Shown here in pieces: positions 3,500 to 5,216 of a stretch of DNA of 5,216 nucleotides. The translations under genes and the position numbers were made by a program. The notes under the pieces are model-generated. The model searched no databases, had not been told where the DNA came from, and saw nothing but the letters and a program-made list of their open reading frames with translations. The number at the start of each line of letters is the position of its first letter. Positions within the stretch are counted from its first letter, which is position 1. The DNA comes from Candidatus Gastranaerophilales bacterium (GTDB taxonomy: Bacteria; Cyanobacteriota; Vampirovibrionia; Gastranaerophilales; Gastranaerophilaceae), in contig JAJQFK010000248.1 of assembly GCA_021201175.1 (NCBI GenBank), positions 1 to 5,216 of the forward strand, written 5' to 3'.

Positions 3500-4468
3500 A
3501 TGACTCAATATTCAATAGGAATAGATTTAGGCGGTACAAAAGTATTAACGGCGATTGTGGAAAAAAATACCGGAAGTATTGTTTCATTTATAAAGAAAAA
3601 AACCAAAAAAGATAAAGGCTGTGAAAAACTTGTTCAAAAAATAAAAAAATCAATATATGACTTACTGGAAGAAAGTTCTGTCGATATTTCTCAAATCGAC
3701 AATATAGGAATAGGTGCGGCAGGTCAAATAGACAGAGAAAACGGAATTATAATTAATGCTTCAAATTTGGACTTTTGCAATTATAATATAAAAGCCGAAC
3801 TTGAAAAGGAGTTTTCAAAAGAAGTTATACTCGGTAATGATGTAGAAATTGCGACAATAGGTGAATTGTATTTCGGTGCCGGAAAAGGTGAAAAAGATTT
3901 TGTTTGTATATTTGTAGGTACAGGAATCGGTTCGACAATAGTTAATGATGGAAAAATAAGATACGGTGCAACCGGTACCGCCGGTGAAATCGGTCATATT
4001 ATTGTTGATATAGACGGCAGAACATGCGGCTGCGGCGGCTGCGGCTGTCTTGAAGCTTATGCCTCAAGGCTCGCTATTGAAAAACGTATAACCGGTGCTT
4101 TAAAAAAAGGAAGAAAATCGGATATTGTTAATTATTTAATTCCCGATAAACCGATAAAAACAAGTATGATTAAAAAATCAATTGAAAATAAAGATGATTT
4201 AGTAATGCAAATAATAAATGAAGCTTCGGAATATCTTGCTTGCGGACTTGCAAGTATAATCAATTTTTATAATCCGTCAAAAATAATATTAGGCGGCGGT
4301 TTGATAGATGCAATTGATTATTTTTATGAGCGTGCTGTTGAAATGGCAAAAATAAAAGCTTTACCCACTCCTTCTAAATCCATACGTTTTGAAAAAGCGA
4401 AATTAGGTGATTTCTCCGGCGTTATAGGTGCGGCACTTTTATCAGAATACAGAAAAGACGAATTTTAA
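3500..4468 (+). CDS. ROK-family sugar kinase (glucokinase-like)
   Basis: With the start at 3500 the product is 322 residues, normal for ROK kinases, which phosphorylate glucose, N-acetylmannosamine, fructose or related sugars with ATP in the cytoplasm. Motifs in order: IGIDLGGTK (6-14, phosphate 1); LGND at 111-114 with D114 as catalytic base; IFVGTGIGS (137-145, phosphate 2); AGEIGHIIVD (161-170) with the ExGH motif, H166 being a zinc ligand; CGCGGCGCLEAYAS (176-189), the ROK signature, with zinc Cys176, 178 and 183 and an extra Cys181; IINFYNPSKIILGGGLI (253-269), the adenosine site. All key residues are present, so it should be active. There is no N-terminal HTH, so it is a kinase and not a ROK repressor. 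Glucokinase is the commonest activity, but the sugar cannot be settled from sequence alone. It stands alone, divergent from hpf and convergent with the histidine kinase, 23 bases apart with no clear terminator between. Confidence 0.93.
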   Translation: MTQYSIGIDLGGTKVLTAIVEKNTGSIVSFIKKKTKKDKGCEKLVQKIKKSIYDLLEESSVDISQIDNIGIGAAGQIDRENGIIINASNLDFCNYNIKAELEKEFSKEVILGNDVEIATIGELYFGAGKGEKDFVCIFVGTGIGSTIVNDGKIRYGATGTAGEIGHIIVDIDGRTCGCGGCGCLEAYASRLAIEKRITGALKKGRKSDIVNYLIPDKPIKTSMIKKSIENKDDLVMQIINEASEYLACGLASIINFYNPSKIILGGGLIDAIDYFYERAVEMAKIKALPTPSKSIRFEKAKLGDFSGVIGAALLSEYRKDEF

Positions 4469-4491
4469 AGGGGAAGGAGAATATTTCCGTA

Positions 4492-5216
4492 TTAACCGGC
4501 TAGAGGGAGTGAAAAACTGATAATATTTCCGCGGTTAACAATATTTTGTGCATGAATTTTTCCGTCATGAGCTTCAATAATCTTTTTGCAATTGCTAAAT
4601 TCCAAACTAAATCCGACTTTTCGCAATCTGTTTACGGTTGTAAAATATTCTTCAAATATTTCATCGGGATTTTCTCTATTTGAAGGATATCCGTTATCCC
4701 AAAAAGAAACACTTACATTTTTTTCATTATTTTCAATTTGAATAACAATTTTTGATTTTTCAATGCTCTGTTCCGAGGCATTAATAATAAGATTTTTAAT
4801 TACATTTCCGATTTTTTCAATATCTATATTTGTATCCGGGATAGTTCCTTTAACAACAAACTCAATTGTTTGTTTTCGTCTTTCAAGAACTCCTATGAGG
4901 CTTTCGCATTTATCTTTTACAAGCTTTACAATAGAATATTTTTGCTTTTGTAAGTCTTTAAACTTATCTTCATTTTTATATTTTATTATAAGATTATCCG
5001 CCATATAATTCATAAATTTGCAGGAATTCAAAAGTTCTTCAAGTACTGATTTCAGTTCGTTATCAATATTTCCGAATTTATTTTTCAGCAGTAGTTCAAG
5101 AACTTGAATGTTGGCTCTCATTGGAGTTTTTAAATCATGCGTAAGAATATCAAAAAATGTTTCGCGTTGAATAATATTTTTAATTTTTTGAGTAACATCT
5201 TGAATAACTATACAAT
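4492..5216 (-). CDS. Sensor histidine kinase, C-terminal 240 residues (runs off the right edge)
   Basis: The minus-strand frame is open from the right edge to a TAA at 4492-4494. The visible part begins CIVIQDVTQKIKN, typical of the end of a PAS domain, then the dimerisation H-box FFDILTHDLKTPMRANI, with the phospho-acceptor His codon at 5137-5139 (visible residue 26). The ATG at 5119-5121 lies after this His inside the H-box, so it is internal and not the start. The catalytic domain follows: N-box NVIKNLIINASEQS (about 137-150), a G1 region FWDNGYPS (171-178), F-box EIFEEYFTT (about 185-193), G2 region KVGFSLEF (199-206), then KKIIEAHDGKI and a final ISFSLPLAG. N-box and F-box are good. Glycines are missing from G1 (DNGYP instead of DxGxG) and G2 (VGFSLEF instead of GxGLGL), so ATP binding may be altered. 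No response regulator is in the window. Confidence 0.92.
   Translation of the reverse strand, partial: CIVIQDVTQKIKNIIQRETFFDILTHDLKTPMRANIQVLELLLKNKFGNIDNELKSVLEELLNSCKFMNYMADNLIIKYKNEDKFKDLQKQKYSIVKLVKDKCESLIGVLERRKQTIEFVVKGTIPDTNIDIEKIGNVIKNLIINASEQSIEKSKIVIQIENNEKNVSVSFWDNGYPSNRENPDEIFEEYFTTVNRLRKVGFSLEFSNCKKIIEAHDGKIHAQNIVNRGNIISFSLPLAG

Noticed and set aside
3815..3997. Minus-strand 60-residue reading frame inside the ROK kinase
   Set aside because: It is an antisense shadow of a conserved enzyme with all motifs intact.
4024..4050. GCGGCTG-like DNA repeat, possible regulatory or unstable repeat
   Set aside because: It is fully explained by the conserved Cys/Gly codons of the ROK zinc motif.
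4763..5008. Plus-strand 81-residue reading frame opposite the histidine kinase
   Set aside because: It is an antisense shadow of the kinase catalytic domain and has no ribosome site.

Overview
The window is AT-rich bacterial DNA with short intergenic gaps, strong AGGA/GGAGG-type ribosome binding sites and TATAAT-like -10 boxes. Two unrelated small proteins begin with the same ISNV leader (MQISNVSPVSNN at 402 and MEGISNVNAINSA at 2686). From memory, short N-terminal leaders of this kind recur in gut Gastranaerophilales (Melainabacteria/Vampirovibrionia, the non-photosynthetic sister group of cyanobacteria), so that is my best guess at the host. It is an inference, not a proof.

Layout. (1) 1-401: the start of an XRE-type regulator on the minus strand, running off the left edge, and a divergent control region with a perfect 15-bp palindrome between two back-to-back promoters. 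(2) 402-1136: a 227-residue protein of unknown function with an Ala-rich hydrophobic segment and two degenerate repeat units, followed by a strong hairpin terminator. (3) 1118-1949, minus strand: a toxin-antitoxin operon of the HI1419/HI1420 (RelE-like killer / HTH antidote) type, toxin first. The antitoxin is intact, but the toxin reading frame is split by a single-base frameshift. Its promoter carries a perfect inverted repeat over the -10 box and predicts an almost leaderless toxin mRNA. Coding-like remnants without starts lie on both sides of it (1118-1273 and 2000-2229). (4) 2232-2698, minus: a small membrane protein with a PGLGQ (TM2/DUF5683-like) C-terminal half and its terminator. (5) 2687-3015: a noncoding gap with a triple CTGAGTTT repeat and a long-stem hairpin ending in a T-tract. 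(6) 3016-3372, minus: a short ribosome hibernation promoting factor. (7) 3500-4468, plus: a ROK-family sugar kinase divergent from hpf. (8) 4492-5216, minus: the 3' part of a sensor histidine kinase that runs off the right edge; its H-box lies upstream of the first in-frame ATG.

The genes do not form one pathway. The window looks like ordinary chromosome (hibernation factor, sugar kinase, sensor kinase) next to a small accessory patch (regulator, lineage-specific secreted or membrane proteins, decaying toxin-antitoxin locus). I found no CRISPR array, tRNA, rRNA or transposase gene. The observations most worth following are the frameshifted toxin with an intact antitoxin, its leaderless operator-promoter, the structured element between hpf and the PGLGQ protein, and the shared ISNV leader.
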